A stretch of DNA of 64,000 bases from Motacilla alba alba. Its lineage: Eukaryota; Chordata; Aves; Passeriformes; Motacillidae. Made by a program: the position numbers and the translations under genes. The stretch lies in contig NC_052032.1 in assembly GCF_015832195.1 (NCBI RefSeq), forward strand, positions 5,896,618-5,960,617, read 5' to 3'. Shown here piece by piece: positions 42,861 to 57,075 of the stretch. Numbering within the stretch: the stretch's first letter is position 1; each line of letters begins with the position of its first letter. Below the pieces are notes generated by a model. It ran no database searches. It had not been told where the DNA came from and saw nothing but the letters and a program-made list of their open reading frames with translations.

Positions 42861-45800
42861 GATTTCTTCCTCCCTCCGGCATAATTCAGTCTAGCACCCG
42901 GTGCCTCCAGCTAAACACCCTGGCCCGGCCCTGGCATGTGCCCAGCAGACACCCACATCAAAGCCAGCGCGGCTTGCCTGGCCCCTCGCCAGCAGCTACC
43001 TCTAGACAGCTTGTGCAAACCTGGAGGGACATGACTGCGGAGCATCCAGCCCTCAGCGGCTCCCGCCTGCTGTGGGGCAGCCGGGGCTGCCTTGGGTGTG
43101 TGGTGGGAGCCACAGCTGGGTGGGCGGCCCCGTCCTGGGATCGTGGTGGGGGTTCCTGTGAAAAATCTGTCCCAGTGAAGCTGGGCAGCTGCAGCCTGGC
43201 ACTGGCTGCTTTCAACTGCTTTGTCCCTGCTTCCCTGTGCCGGTGGTCATTGCCTCCATGCCCCTCTGAGCCTCGGCAGAGCGGGATGAAATCTCTCTGG
43301 CAGGTGAATGTGCTGGAGAGAGGCTGCTGGAGTGCAGCAGGGGAACCTTGCTGACTGGAAAAGCAGGAATAACCACCCAGATGCAACTGGTGTGGGGGGG
43401 CTGTGGTGCTGCAGGGAGCTGGCAGCTGAGCTGGCTGGTGCTGGGTGATGCTCTGGGGCAGGTGGCCCAGGCCTGCCTTTGCTTCCCAGGGTCACACACT
43501 GCGGTTCACACGTGGGTTGTCACCAGCATGAAGGCAAGGGGAGGGCTTGGGTGGCAGAGATGAGCCCAGTGTTCTTGTCTGAGCCTTTTGCTCCTGGGCT
43601 TCTGGGTGCAGCTCAGCCTCCTCACAGCCTGGATGTTTGCCTGCTGAGGGGCTGTACTTGATCCTTCTTCCTTCATGAGTGTGGGTGTTGGAAAGAGCAT
43701 TGGGAACACATGCTCGTCTCTGGAACTGGGCTCTAACTGGTCTGTGCTATGAGTTCAGGATAGTGTCCAAAATGCTTCCAGCCTGCCTGGAAGCATGGCT
43801 GGCAGTGGGCAGAGCTGCTGGTCTTGTTTGGTTTTGGAGTTATTTGGGTGAAATTCATACCCAGAGTAGAGGAACTCTTCCTCTGCAGAAGAAGAGGGGT
43901 GCAGATAGCTCCTGGTGCATGAGTGACATGGTGGGAGCAAAAGGGCTGAAGCTCATCAGAGCTTGTATCTGGAGAGCTCTGCTGTGCCTGGCCCTAGATG
44001 CCCTGTGTGCAGGGACTCCTGTGGTTGAGTGCTGGAGCACAACCCATGCAGCTGTGACCTCTTGGACACACTGAGAGCAGCAAAAAGACCCTCCTGCGCT
44101 GCAGCAGTCTGTATCACATCCTTTTCTGTGCAAAAGGAAACAGTGGAGTGGGAAAGGCTGCCTGTGGGGAGCTGCTGGCAGCTGCATCCCTCAAGGAACC
44201 TAGGCTGCTGGGAGCCCATGATGCTCCTGTGCTGTGGATGCAGCCTGTTGCCTCAGGGATGCTGAGACAAGGAACCATAAAGGGTCCTGCCCTTGCTGGT
44301 GGTGCCAGTTCAAAGCAGTCTATGGAAGCACCAGTGCAAGCTTTATAGTGAACTGTGGACAATGAAGATGCTCTGGGATGCAGGGAAAATGGTAGGGGCT
44401 CAGTCTAACACCTCGTGCTGTGCCTGGCTGCTCTCCAGAGTCTGTTCAGGGGCTAGGTGAGGTGGTGGGTGCTGTATACTGGGCTGAACCCTGGTGCAGT
44501 CACTCACTCCCTGTCCTGCTTGGTGCTGCAGTGCTGGCAAGTTGCTGTCTTGCAAACAGCTCCTGTGCATGTGTGTGCTGTGCCTGGCCCAGCAGGGAAC
44601 CTGCCTACAGGGCTGTGAACCCTGATACAACATTTGGGGGGAAATTGTGGGCTCCACGGAAACCTGCTGAAGATCTCTGGTGGAGAAGGGCACAGGAAAG
44701 CTCTCCTACAGGCCTGTCTTAGCTTTGTTGCTTATTCCTTTTTGCTTTTCATCCCTTGCCTGCCATTTGGGAGCCTCGTACCAGCAGCCTTACAGCTGCC
44801 TAACTCATTGTGATGGCTGTGTTGCAGCAGGTGCCTCTAAGGAGCCCTGCACTGAGGCTGCTGAGGTGTGCACCCCTCCACACCCCCCGACCTGATTGCT
44901 TCTGACATGGTCGTGCTCAGAGTAAGGCTGAGCCTGGACCCTTCCTGTCTGATGTTGAAGCAGAAGCCCCAAAGGGTGAAATGCAGCTGCTGGAGGATGC
45001 AGCAAGAACTGTGCATTGGGGGTCTTGGAGGTGAAGCTGTTTGCAAACAGCTCCTGGGTGCAGTGGCACTTTTTACCCCGTGTGACTTTCCCACGTGCAC
45101 AGGCATCCCCGAGGCTGAAGGGAACTTTGACTCTGGCAAGGGTAGGAATGAAACGTGGATAACATCGCTAGGCTAGCGTTGCTAGAGGAATTAAGAACCA
45201 AGCAACTGCATCCATAGGAACCTCAGTTCTTCCCTTATCCCTTTGCCCATCGAAGTTAATTGCATTTCCAACTGACACATCAAGCTGTCCTGCCACGGTC
45301 GTCCGCGGCAAAGTCAGCGCATCGTGGTTGCTCTGGGATATAAACCTCACCTCTGGTGTCTCGCTCTCTTGGGGGATAATGTCTTTCCCAGGGCTGTTTG
45401 TGGTATGGTCAGGTCTTAAGAGCCCAGGGCTCAAGCTGAGTTGTCTTGTCAGGTCTTTACGGGTATCTCTTGAAGGTGAGACTTGTCAGGCTTAAGCAAT
45501 GGATGAAATTTTTTTAATGGGTGTTCAGCAGCCACTGTGGAGATGCTTAAGGGCATAAATTTTTTAAGAGCATAATGGATGTTAAGCTCTCAAAAATAAA
45601 TCCTAAGTCTCTCTAGCCTGCGTTTCCCAAGGTATTGGCGGCTAGCTTAAAATGAGAGAGCAAGTGAAATGAAATAAAAGGCTTTTAGATGGTGCAGATC
45701 ACCAGTGTGGAGCTTTCTTTGTGTGTCTGAGTTAGCACTTTGGGATGCTGAGGGTTGGGACAGGGAGGTCTTAATCCTTGGCCAGTGCTCTGTGGACCCA

Positions 45801-48800
45801 GACTGAAAAGTAGAGTTAAAGGGTTTTCTCCACAGCAGGAAGATTGGTAGGGCAGAGAGGGCAGTGCTGGGTGCTAAACCCTCTGGCCCAGAAGATTTAG
45901 TGATGGCAACCAGAGAGATGGAAGATCTCTCGAAGAAGCACAGCCAACAAAGTCTGGGTGTGGGAGATGGGCTGATGCCTTCCTCCTTCGAGCAAGAGCA
46001 GGAAGATCTGGGCAGAACAGCTCTGTGCAAACAATTCCAGGGAGATGACAGTGAAGCTGTGAGGTACCATGGCTTCCTCTTCCAACCTGCCCAGATGAGC
46101 TTTTCCTGTGGGAGTGGCAGCCCTTTGCGGGGGTTTCACCCCGTCCTTGTTGCACAAGGAGCTGGGACAGCAGGAAGGAGATGTTCCCTGCTGGCTGGTG
46201 CAGTGCCCTAGAGCTGGGAAATGGAGAGGAACTGGCTTCATCCTTCCTCAGCCACTGTGACACTCAGGCTGGGGATCAGAGCCACTTGTTCCCTCTCTCC
46301 AGCCACAGCAATGGGAAGGAGGTAGAAGAATGCTGTGCTGGCATGGGCAGCGCTGCCAAGGTGCCAGGAAGCGACAGCCCAAAACTTGTTTGGTGTGGTT
46401 TTCTTCCCCCACCACTGGAGAAGGGAGGACTGCAGCTCCAGGAGCATGGAGCTCATGCTTGTCTCCTCCTGCCCAGAGGGGCTGGTTCAGAAAAAGTGGG
46501 AGCAGCCCTGATCCTGTGCACAGCTCTGGGAGGTGGCATGAACGCAAACGCTGGCATCCTGCAGCACTGCACCTTTGTGTTGTTCATGCCAGCTTCCCTC
46601 CCAAATCTGGTTGGAAACATTCCTGCATTCCCCATGAGGTCAGCTCTGCTGCGGCTCTGCTCGCTGAGGTCAGCTTGTACCTGCTGAGGGCTTGGCCCCA
46701 TTTTATAGAGCTTTTCCATGAGGTGTGCCCTGGGAATGCCCTCCCCTGGGCTGTGGTAACAGTGCTTGGAGATGAGCAGTGCTGGTGCCTTCAGGAGGCT
46801 GAGGAAGTTGAGGTACTAGGTGATTTGCACCTGGAATTTCTGTTCCTTTCTGCTCCTTGCTGGGGTTTGGAGGTAGGTGTTTACCCACTCTGAGGTGACA
46901 CGTTCAGAAACATCAAGTTGTGAGTGTCTTGGTGGCAGGAAGAAGTAAGAAAAGTAGAAGATTTGGAAATGACCAGGGAAAAAAATACTCCTTGAAGTAT
47001 GGGTTGATGGAGAAATGTTATCTGCTGCTTTTCTACTTCAGCCTAACCCTGTCCCTCAGTTCTTGTAGTGATTGGTGTGTAATAATGGGAATAGCAAAAA
47101 CATGTATTTCTGATGTGCACTGGGTCTGCTCAAAGGGCTGTTGTTTATGAAGTCTGACCACCTTCCTTCATCTCAAAGGCACCTCTGGGTCTCTGTCCCA
47201 TCACAGCTAAGCCAAGGGACAAAAGGCTCTATCTTCCCCTCTTCCCTAACAGCTGTGAGGATCAGGGCTCTGGCTGCTCCTCAAAAACAGAAGGTGTGTC
47301 TTCACTAAGAGCCTCTGGCAGGAGACTGGCATGGGATGCTCCTCCTTGCTCCGTTTTGCACATTCAGATTTTCTTTCCTGCTTCTCCAGCCCTCTCCAAG
47401 CCCTGATCACCCCTGCTCAGGCTGGGAGAGCCTTTTTGGGTGGCTGCTGCTGGAGTGATTGGAGGTGGGAGAACACCCTCCTACCCAGGACGAGTTTGCA
47501 AGTTCTCTGGGCTCCCAGCTGCTCTGGCTGCTGCTGCTGCCTCTTGGGGGAGGACAGGAGGGACTGAGCAGGGGGTCTCTTCTCCTTGGCACAGCTGCAC
47601 TGGGGCTCTCTGCAGCTCCCAGGAACCAGGCATGGCAGCTCTCCCCCAGATGGAGGACAGGACCCTGGGGGTATTGACCGTCTGCTGCTTTGCTGCCCCA
47701 GAAAAGCCTGAAGGCTGTTCAGTGCTGCTGTTCTGCATTGAATTGCACCAAACCCCATGCTCCCCTCTGTTATCCCTGAAGATGGATACAGATGACTCCC
47801 CTCCTGACATGTGCGTGATCTGTGTGCGCTTGGCTCTCCTCTCTTCCTGGGCAGCTGGCAGGTTATTTTTGGTTCTGGAGCGGCCCAGATCTGGTTTCTG
47901 CTGGGGTGAGTCCCTGCCCAGCACACCTCTTGCATCCTCCAGGCTTGTGGGAGGTCAAGAGCAGTCTTCCCTTGCCCACGTGTCAGCTGGAGCTGGCAGG
48001 GATGCTCCAGTAGTCCCCTGCTGAAGGGCTCATCTGGCATCTCTGTGGAATGGCTGAGAGAAGGGGGCATTGGCCAGGTCTACGGGGACTCACCTGGATG
48101 TGGCAGCCCAGGAAACCTGATCTGTGAGCCTCTTTGGGAGGAAAGGGATGGGCAGGAGCAGCTGGTGCTCTCTCAGGGCTTGGAAATCCAAGCCAACACC
48201 TCGTCACGTGCATCCTTCTTGGCTCCCAGGCTGGAGGAACAGCATCCCCCTTCCCTCAGCTCCTGGCCTCCTGCCAGTGTCCTGCAGGGAAAGCCCCTTC
48301 AGAAGGGCATTATGGGGGCTGAAGGGTTTTCTGGGGACAGCCCTGGGGAGATGCTGGGGACCTCCTGCCCTGTGTCTCCTTGGGAAGGCCTCACTTGCAA
48401 GGCTGTTCCTTCTCTTATGCTCCGTCCAACTTCAGCACTTTCTTAAAATCAAGGTTTGTCCCAGCAACCCTGGAGCAGGGCTTTGTTCCACTGCAACAGG
48501 GTACTGCCCAAAGCATCCTCTCCACATCTGCATGGTGGGGTTTCTGGAGATCCCTGTTTACCTGGAGGGGGACGGAGGAAAAATTAAATCAAATAAATGT
48601 TTTTCACATGTTAGACACAGGTTGAATATTTTCTGGGCATCCTGGGCTGTGTGGGAAAGTGAGGCTGCTTGTTTCTCTGTGCCCAGCTGTCTCTGTAGCC
48701 TGGTGGAGCTGAGCACCTTGCTGGAGGTGAACATCTTGGTGGAACTGAGCTTACAGGAAGTATTTTGAGAGCAGGTATCCACAGTGGATGTGTGTCCCCA

Positions 48801-51800
48801 ACTGCATTGCTGGCACTGTGTACAGAAATCATTATTCAAGGCTTTTAGTAGGCTGCTGTCCTGTCTATTCCAGGATTTGGTCCTACGCTCCATACAGGTG
48901 CTCGAGAGCCTGTGTGCCCAGAGTGGAGGTGGGGTAAGAGCCCCTCCCAGGCAGTGCTGGCTGCCATGGCTGAGGACACTGCATTCAAACAATGCTGAGG
49001 AGAGTGGGACTAAAATCATGGTGCATGTACCTGTAAGGTGGTGGCTGGCAGAGGTGGGCTGCCAGGGATTCTGCAGGTCAACCTGAGTGTCAGAGCTGCC
49101 CTGATGTATCCTGGGCACCAGCAGAGGCTGCAGCACTCCCTGTCCAGTGCTTCCCATCCTGAATGGCACAGCTTTTTCTCACTGCAAACGGTGTCCTTTT
49201 CTCTGGGGAGGGAGCATCCACACATCCTCCCACGCTCCTGCTCATCTCCTTCCAACAAAATGCTGCTCTGACGTTTCTCTCTGCTCCTGGCAGGGAGTGA
49301 AGCTGTTTGCAATCCCTGACTGGGGCTCATGGTGTAAGCAGACGGGTCTGGGCTCTCGTGCACTGAGCATCCTCTTTTTCTGCTCTGTGTTGGGTTTCTG
49401 ACTCACTTCTCAGGACCTGGGAGCCTGGCTCCTAACTCTGCAAGACTGGCTCCTGCCAGCTCTTCTGTGAGAGAGCTCATCTCCCCATGAGCTGAGGTTT
49501 CATGCTACCGAAAACAGAACCAAATCAACTGTGACTAGGCTTTAACTTACTATTCAGGAACACAATAGAAAATCAAAGAGATGCTACATCTCCTTTGACT
49601 GTCTGTGTGCCTGGTTTCCTTTGTTGCATGTGACTGAAGGAAAGAAAATAGGTTTGTTATGAAAGCACCAGGTCCAAACTGCCCTGCTCTGGCAATCTGG
49701 AAAGCAGAAGATGTAGAGGTGCTGGCTTGTGTGGACCAGGGCTGCTGTGGGTGGGACCAGCACAAGGCTGAGGCTGGTGGCTCTGCTGCCCCAAGTTGGC
49801 TCTGCAGGGTGCAAAGAGCACCTGAGCTCTGCACAGCAGGTTTGGAGTGGAAGGCTTTGTCCAGCCTTCATCCCTGCCCAAGCCCTTGCAGAGGACAAGC
49901 TGCCTCCTTGTGCCTCCTGCTTTTTGGCTGTGCAACATGGAGTGCATCTTCTGCCCCTGTACCGCTGGTCTGTAAACCGTTTCTTCCTTGGTCTGGCTAG
50001 TCTGTTGGTGGGCACAGCCTTTGGCAAAAATCAACAGACCAAGAGCAAAATTCAAATGCACAAAGCAAAATATTTGTGAGGAATCCTAGGGCCGTTCTGT
50101 GCCACCGAGATATCTCATGGGATGTGTGGAAGGGCCACAAAGCTGCTGTCAGGGGTGTGGTGCTGAGCAGGGAGAAGCTAAGGGGTCCTTCCTACAGAGA
50201 TGAATTCTAAGAATTCTGCTTTTAGGGTGGGCTTGTTGGCAAGGAGCTGAGTCCCAGCCCTGCGACCCCTCTCAAGCAGCGCTCCACGTCCAAACCCTTC
50301 TCTCCTCTCTGCCTTAGCTGGTGCACAAGCCGTGCACAGCCAAACAGACGTCCCCTGGTGCACCGGGCTCGGGAGGGGAGGCAGCAGCGTGGTCCATCCT
50401 CTGCGAGTGCCGAGTCCTCGGGCCCCACGCGAGCTCCTGCCAGCCCCGGGTGTGGGTGCGGGCAGCAGCCTGTGGTTAGCAGCGCATTGGACCTGAATGC
50501 AATGTGAACTCAGGCTTCCCTTTTGAAGTTTGACACCCGGGATTTTCCCCACCCACCAGGAGGACTGAAGACAAAAAAGAGCAGAAAAGAAAAAGGGGGT
50601 GGAGGGGGGAAACCCTCTTTAAACTGCTGGTGAGGGCTTGCCAAGGAGGCTGAAGCTGAAGGGGCTGTGGGGGAGGGCTTGGTGTGTGTCTATCTGGCCG
50701 GCCAGCTTTGACTCACCAACATGTGCAGGTACAGCCCTGCTGCAGCCCTGTTTTGGGTTGAGCCCCGTGATGCCGAGAGGGGTTTGCAGAGGCAGGAGGG
50801 AAACAGAAGAAAGGGAAGAGCTATTGCATCTTGGCAGTTTGTGAAGGCCCTGAACTGTGTCGCCCTCTTGGCCCTTGCAATCACCCTCCCTTCCCAGCTG
50901 CATCCCAGGGTTGGAGGAATCAAGAAGGGTCCATCCAACCTTGGGAATCAAGAGAGCTGGGATCTGGCCCCACTGATGTAAGGGCTGCAGGATTAGGTTG
51001 CCTTAAACAACAAAGGCCTTGCTCCACCTGTCAGACAGATACCCCAGGGGCAGACTGGAAGGGTGTGGAGTGGAGGCTCCTCTTTGCAGAGGTAGGATGG
51101 GAATGTTTTCTGGTCCTGCCTGTCTGGTTTAACACTCCCAGCTGGGGCTTGGATGATCCAAAAGGGAGCTTGATCTGAGATGCAAGGCTACGACTTATTA
51201 TTATTTAAACCTTCTAAAGCCTGAAGCTGCAAAGCTGTGACTTGGGCAGAGATTCACCTGATAGACTTGATCTGCCAGGGATGGAGTTGTGGACAAAGGT
51301 TGGGTATGATGCCATTTATGGAAGGTTGGGCTGGTGCAGCTCCAAATGAGACCTGCAAAAGCAGCATCAGGATCCCACCCCATCCCTCATCTCCACCCAG
51401 CTCTATGCCTCAGCTTTTGGTTTGAAGTCAAAGCTTTGGGAGGTTAAATGTAGCTGCCTTTGGCATCCCCAAACCCAGGCTTGACTCACATGGTGTGTAC
51501 TCATTTCTCTGGACAGAAGTGAATGTTTTGTGAGTCTGACTGTGACCAGATGGGTCCTGGAGGATCTGCTGGACCTCACTGGAGCCCTGAGCAATGCCTG
51601 CACCTGTGTCAAGTGACACTCGGTCCAGCTTGTACTTCAGCACCATGTAAAGAGGCAAGTGACATTCCAGTCCCCAACACCATCCTTTACCTCTTCCTGC
51701 AGGGTGGGAGGGGAAGGTGCTCTTGCCAGAGCTGCTTTCACCAGGAATGACCCGACCCCATGCCAACAGCAAGTGGAGCAGGGTGTTTATGACCAGATGG

Positions 51801-54800
51801 CGTGACATGTCCCAGTGGGAGCTCGCAGCAGCTCAGAACAGCCACCCTTTCTGTGACTGCCCCATAAGGTTAAACTCAGAGAGCTTCATGGGAAATAGTT
51901 CCAGCTCCTCCAAGGAGTGCTGATGTATTCTACACTTCAGGAGGACAAATAGCTGGGGCATTGCCTGTGACAATGGTGTCTGGACCATGCCAAGCTTTGT
52001 ATGAGGTGTCTACTTGATGAGGTGAGCCCACCCATCCATGGCAGGAGGAGAGCTTTGTAGTCTTGAGGCAGCTGGGGCTTGGCTGTACTGTCATCTCAAA
52101 AGCTTAGGTCCCATCTTCTTCCCTTCTTCCTGGCCCATCCCCTCTTGTTGCGGGCTGTGGAGTTTAGCCTTATGATTTTAGCCCACCAAATATCATGGTC
52201 CACTTCTCCTCTGAGAACTTGCAACGTGCTGCACAACAGAACAACTGCCTGGCTCTGCCTGAAGGTGTCCTGCCCTTGGTGCCACAGCCATGCCAGATGC
52301 TGAAGTCTGGAGAGCAGCACTGAAATCACCATTTCAGCTGGAGCCACTTGCTTCTACCCTCGTGGAAAGGGATGCCATTTACCAGTTGCTGGCTGCAAGA
52401 AACATGTGAGCAGAGCCAGAGGAGAGAGCTGGGGTGCCTACTAAGGGGAACAGCAATTCCCCTCTCTCGATTCTGGGTCTGTGAACCACACAATGAGGGA
52501 GGGAGGTAGCCATTTCACCAAAAGGTTAAAATAAATGTGCCAGGATCCTGCTGCCTTCTGTATCTGGGGTAGGGGAGGGAGGGAGGAAGCTGTTTGTGCA
52601 GTTGTTCATAAAAATCAAATGTGAAAGGAGTGGGAATGCTGCAGCACAGCAGAGGGCATCTTGGAGGGGAACCTGTGTGCCCCCTGCATGAGGTCCATCA
52701 GCCTCCTCCTGGTTTAGATGCTGAGCTCAGCACTGCTGAGACACAGGGAATGGTGTCCCTTGAAACCCTCTCCCTCTCCCCACACAGTGAGGCTGAGGGT
52801 TTGCAGCAAAACTGAAAAATGCCTCATCCTAGAACTGTGCCTTCTGCCAACTTGTCTTATCAGACCCTGCGCGTTCGCCTAAAGCCAGTTGCTGTAGGGC
52901 TGGGGCTGGGGAACAGTCTGCTCTTACACTGCTCTCTTGCCTGCAGCCTGTTTGCATTCATGATTGCATCCGTGCATTAAAGTGCTTTGAGCTCCTCGTT
53001 ACCAAAGTGCAGAGTCTGAGTTTTAACGAGCCACCCGTGGGAGCTGGGACTGGGAGAGACGAGCCGCCGTCCTGCTGAACCGCGGCAGAGCTTGACAACA
53101 GGCACCGCTGCCTGGAAACGGTGGGCAAAGGCTTTATTGACCACTGGAGGTCACTTTTTCAATAATGCAGTACAATCCAACTTTATTTTGTCAGTACCTT
53201 TCATGCAGGCTGCTTCTGAGCTGCTCAGCAGATCCAGTGCAAAGGCAGGGAGAGGAAAGACTTGTGGAGCTGGGGAGGTGGAGGCTGCTCAGCAGCATGG
53301 AGTGCAGAAAAGGCTCTTGTGCCTTAGTGAAGAGCCAGAGGAGGAGGAGAACAGAAAATGAAGCAGCCTGAATGCTGCTTCCCTGAGCTGCAGAGGCACC
53401 TTCAAGCTCTTCATAAGTGAAGGAGTGTGTTTGGTGCTGGGGGGCTGGAGGAGGGGTGGGCATTGCAGAAGGCTGCTGGGGGAAGGCAGGTCAGCGCAGG
53501 TGGGGCTGGGTGCTGTGCAGGGAAGGTCATCCAGCATTTCTCAGCCCGAGACAGGCAGTTGTTGGGAAATGAAGGCCCTACAGCAGCGTGGTCAGGAATC
53601 CAGCTTGCTGCAGCTGTTTGCTTTCCTAGAGTGAAGGAGCTCCAGAAACCCTGTGATTTCAGCTTACAAAAGAGGCTGGACGTGGGCAGGCTCAGGCCAA
53701 TTCTGAGCAAGAAATTGTGCCTGAATCATGTTCCTTTGCTCCCTGTGTGGTGCTGAGCTGTTCCTGGGAGGTCACTGTGATGTCCTGCCTGCACGCTCCA
53801 GGCATCGAAGCAGCATTTCTGTCCAGGCTGAAACCCCACAAGGGCTTGATCAGGCACCTGCTCCCAGCCCTGAATGCTGTCTTTGGACAGGAAGAGCTGT
53901 GGGGTACTGTGATACACTGCCTTTTGTCACCCCAAAATCCCACGCAGGAGTGAGAAAGGACATCCTGGGACTCTCTAATGCTGGCAGCTGCTGCTTTTCT
54001 GAAAGCACTGGGTGGGTCTCTGTACTGGGAGGAGCAGAGTCCATGAAAACAGAAAGGGATGGAGGCTGGGGGTGGAAAACCCAGCCAAAAGCCTTTGCTA
54101 AGGAGTCATGTTTCTTTTAGCCATATAGAAAGTTGTTTGAGAAGCTGGTTGTGCCAGATCTGCTATGTGAGAACCACTTCTCCCTGCTGCTCTTTGGTGT
54201 TCAGGCTGATCCAGGACCAGGAGTGGCCAGAGGTAGCCTGGAGGGTCTTTGTGTCCAGGCTGCAGACCCCTAGGACAGACAGAGACAACAGGGTTGCCTC
54301 TTATGATGATGCTTGCTCAATTTGCCACCCCCGACTCTTTATTCTGGACTAGCTGATTTAGAAGGTGATGTTTCCATCATCACTAAAATGGGCAGATCTG
54401 AGGATTTTGGCTAACTTGGTGTTAACATTTCTCTTTGAGAGGTGGGAAAGGAGTTGCTGTTTCCCACATCTGTTTCTGCCACAGCTCATGTAGGAAGGGG
54501 CTGGGTTTGCATGGAAATATCAGCGTTGTGCTTGGAGATCAGGGCTGGGAATTGGTGTGTCCCTCTCCCCAAATTGCTGCAGGACCTGGACACATGCGAG
54601 GGCTGTGAGCGTTTAACCACCGCAGCAGATGGGACTCAAGAAACGTCAGAGCAAATATTTAAAGATCCATTTTTATAAAGCCACTTTTTGGCCTATAAAC
54701 CACCCTCCCCACAGCTCCCAGTGCTCATTGCTGTGAACTCCACTGCTTGCTGCTCCTGCTGCTTAGCCCTGCTGCCAACTGGCAGGGCCCAGAAACGTGC

Positions 54801-55785
54801 TGTTTTGGTTTAGCACTGGATTTTTCTCCTTTCCCCCATACTCAGGATTTTATTTTATTTGTTTGTTTGTTTTATTTATGGAAGGGATTTTCCTGCTCTT
54901 GGCAGAGTGGAACAGGAAGTGATTGTTCTAGTGAGGGAGGGTGTATCCTGCTTGCTGCCCAGCCCCATCCCTCTCTCCTTGTTCGTGCAACAATTTTTAT
55001 GTCTTGGCTGTTGCTGGAGCAGCACATGGTGAATCTCTTGTGCTGGAGGCAGGAGCATTCCTTCCCGAGCTGTTTCCCAGCCCCTGTTTTAGGATATTTT
55101 AGAAGATGGGGACAGGGTAATGTTGTTGGAGGGGAGCTCTGAGTCTCCCTTTCCTACTCTTTTACCGCCTTTTGGGGTTTCTGGGATCGGACAGACTCCA
55201 AGGCTCATTGACATGTAGCCAGATACAGGTGGATGCCTTCCTGCTGCCTCAAATTTGTTTTGCAGAAGGCTGAACTGAGGAACATGTCTCCAGAGGGTGG
55301 CAAGGCTGGGACCTTGTGTCCCCTTTTGCTCCAGAATACATCAGGGACAGATGCCAGCTTCCCAGAAATGATCCCTGACTTGTTTACACAGTATGGAGCA
55401 CTTTCCACTTTCCTCTTCCCTTCGCTGCTTTGTCTTTTAGCCTGGGCCCTGTGGAGCCAAGAACTGACGTGGCTGCTAACACGGGCAGCTCTGCTACTGA
55501 ATGAGCAAAAGAAAAATAAATAGCATCTCAAATTGCAGCTTGTGTGCAATGGGCCAGGTTCCTGCTCTCTTTGCAGCCCTGTGACTTGGGGTAGTCACTT
55601 CTGACTTGCTTCTGCTCTGAAAGTAAGATGGTAACTGAGCCCAGGGACATTTTGGGATAGAACCAATTTAATCTCCCAGTGCTTCCATTTCTGCCTTGTA
55701 TTAAAAGCTGCTCAAAGTCTCCTAGGAGAGCTGCTAACATAACTCACTGGTGTCTCTGCAGTGCTTGGAGATCCTCAGATGTGAG
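42861..55785. other. Intergenic sequence without recognised genes
   Basis: I looked for coding exons with matching splice sites and for known transposons and found none I can support. Reading frames up to about 220 codons occur in GC-rich parts but have low-information composition and lack homology I know. The block 45140-45470 has a more mixed composition with several CpG and could be a conserved noncoding element. That is a guess. Confidence 0.5.
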
Positions 55786-55852
55786 TGGTTAATGGTTGGA
55801 CTTGATGATCTTACAGGTCTTTTCCAACCTAAATGATTCTATGATTCTATGG
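55786..55852 (+). repeat. CR1 LINE 3' terminus
   Basis: The text TGGTTGGACTTGATGATCTT, then CAGGTCTTTTCCAACCTAAA and ATGATTCTATGATTCTATG is the typical end of avian CR1, including the short ATTCTATG tandem tail. Only the last 65 bases or so remain. Confidence 0.93.
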
Positions 55853-56588
55853 TTACAGAAGCTTTTAATAGCACTTAACTCCTCTGGAACGAAGTCCAAA
55901 GCAAGGGGAAATTCACAGCTGATAAGAAAAGCCATGTTGGTGCACTGGGTTAAACCCAGCATCGTGCCCTCTAATTATGCAGCAGTGGCCTGGGCTTCTG
56001 GAGTAACCGGGGAAGACAGGATGGTTGTGCTCGGCTGGAGGGAGCCAGGGCTTGATTTAGTGCCTGTTGAGATCAAGGGGCCTTTGATTTCAATGGGTAT
56101 TGAATCAGGCACTGCAATATCAAATAGGCTAATCAGATAATAACTTCAGATTGTCTGACATAGATTCCTGTCCCTGAGTTGGGGCAGGCAGAGTAAATTG
56201 GGCAGCCAGCTGGACAAGGCTGCGAGCTGTGGGCTGATAGCTCATCCCTAATGAATGAGGTGTCCAGTAAGGGACTGGTGGCAAAGATGGTCTGGTACCT
56301 TGATGGGATATGGGTCAGGCATCGTCCCTCCAGGCCAGAGATCCAGCACGGGGCTGTGTGGGAGTTAATGCAGGGCTGGCATGCAGGATAATGGCTACAG
56401 AAGCTAAAGAGGGAGAGAAATTTGGGGTGATCTTGCATTGTTAAGCCCACATTTCCAGGCTTCTGCCTGCTTCCTGCAAGAAAGGATTTATTTTTTGCAG
56501 TCCTTGGTGTATCAAGCATGCACGTGGAATCGTGTCTGCTGTAAGTGGGGGCACAGGAAGAGGCAGGATGTAACAGGTTGCTGATGCT

Positions 56589-57075
56589 TGTGGTGGGTTG
56601 ACCCTGACTGGCTGCCAGGTGTCCACCAAAGCCACTCTGTTACTCCCATCCTCAGCTGGACAGGGTGGAGAAAATACAACTTAAGGCTCATGGGGTGAGA
56701 TAAGGGCAGGGAGAGACCAGTTACTGTCACAGGTAAAACAGACTTGACTTGGGGAAATTAGTTTCATTTATCACCAATCAAATCAGAGTAGGATAATGAG
56801 AAATGAAAACTAAACCTCAAAACACTTCCCCCCCACCCCTCCCTTTTCCCTGGGCTTAACTTCACTCCCAAATTATTTTCCTCTTCCCCTCTCAGCACTG
56901 TAGGGGGACAGGGAAAGGGGACTGCAGTCAGTGCATCACAAGCTGTCTCTGCCTGTTTCCTTCTCAGAAGGATGATTCCTTACACTCTTCCCCTGCTCAG
57001 GTGTGGGGTCCCCCCACAGGAGACAGCTCTCCATGAACTCCTCCAATGCAAGTCCTCCCCCTCTGGCTTTGTCTA
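56589..57075. mobile_element. Truncated LTR-like sequence of an avian endogenous retrovirus
   Basis: The sequence begins TGTGGTGGGTTGACCCTGAC and includes GCCAGGTGTCCACCAAAGCC, GACTTGGGGAAATTAGTTTC and ACCAATCAAATCAGAGTAGG. I recognise this as a dispersed bird LTR-type repeat. Only the first part is present: the region expected after about 57075 is missing, and no second LTR or viral gene is seen. It is a solitary broken remnant. Family name and orientation are uncertain. Confidence 0.6.

Noticed and set aside
42689..43354. A 221-codon plus-strand frame in the 42-kb CpG island
   Set aside because: It begins at GTG, inside or next to a splice donor, has no ATG in good context near the start, and shows no family resemblance.
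50297..50460. Possible exon after CTCTCTGCCTTAG
   Set aside because: An acceptor-like string exists, but there is no good donor and the translation is low-complexity and unfamiliar.
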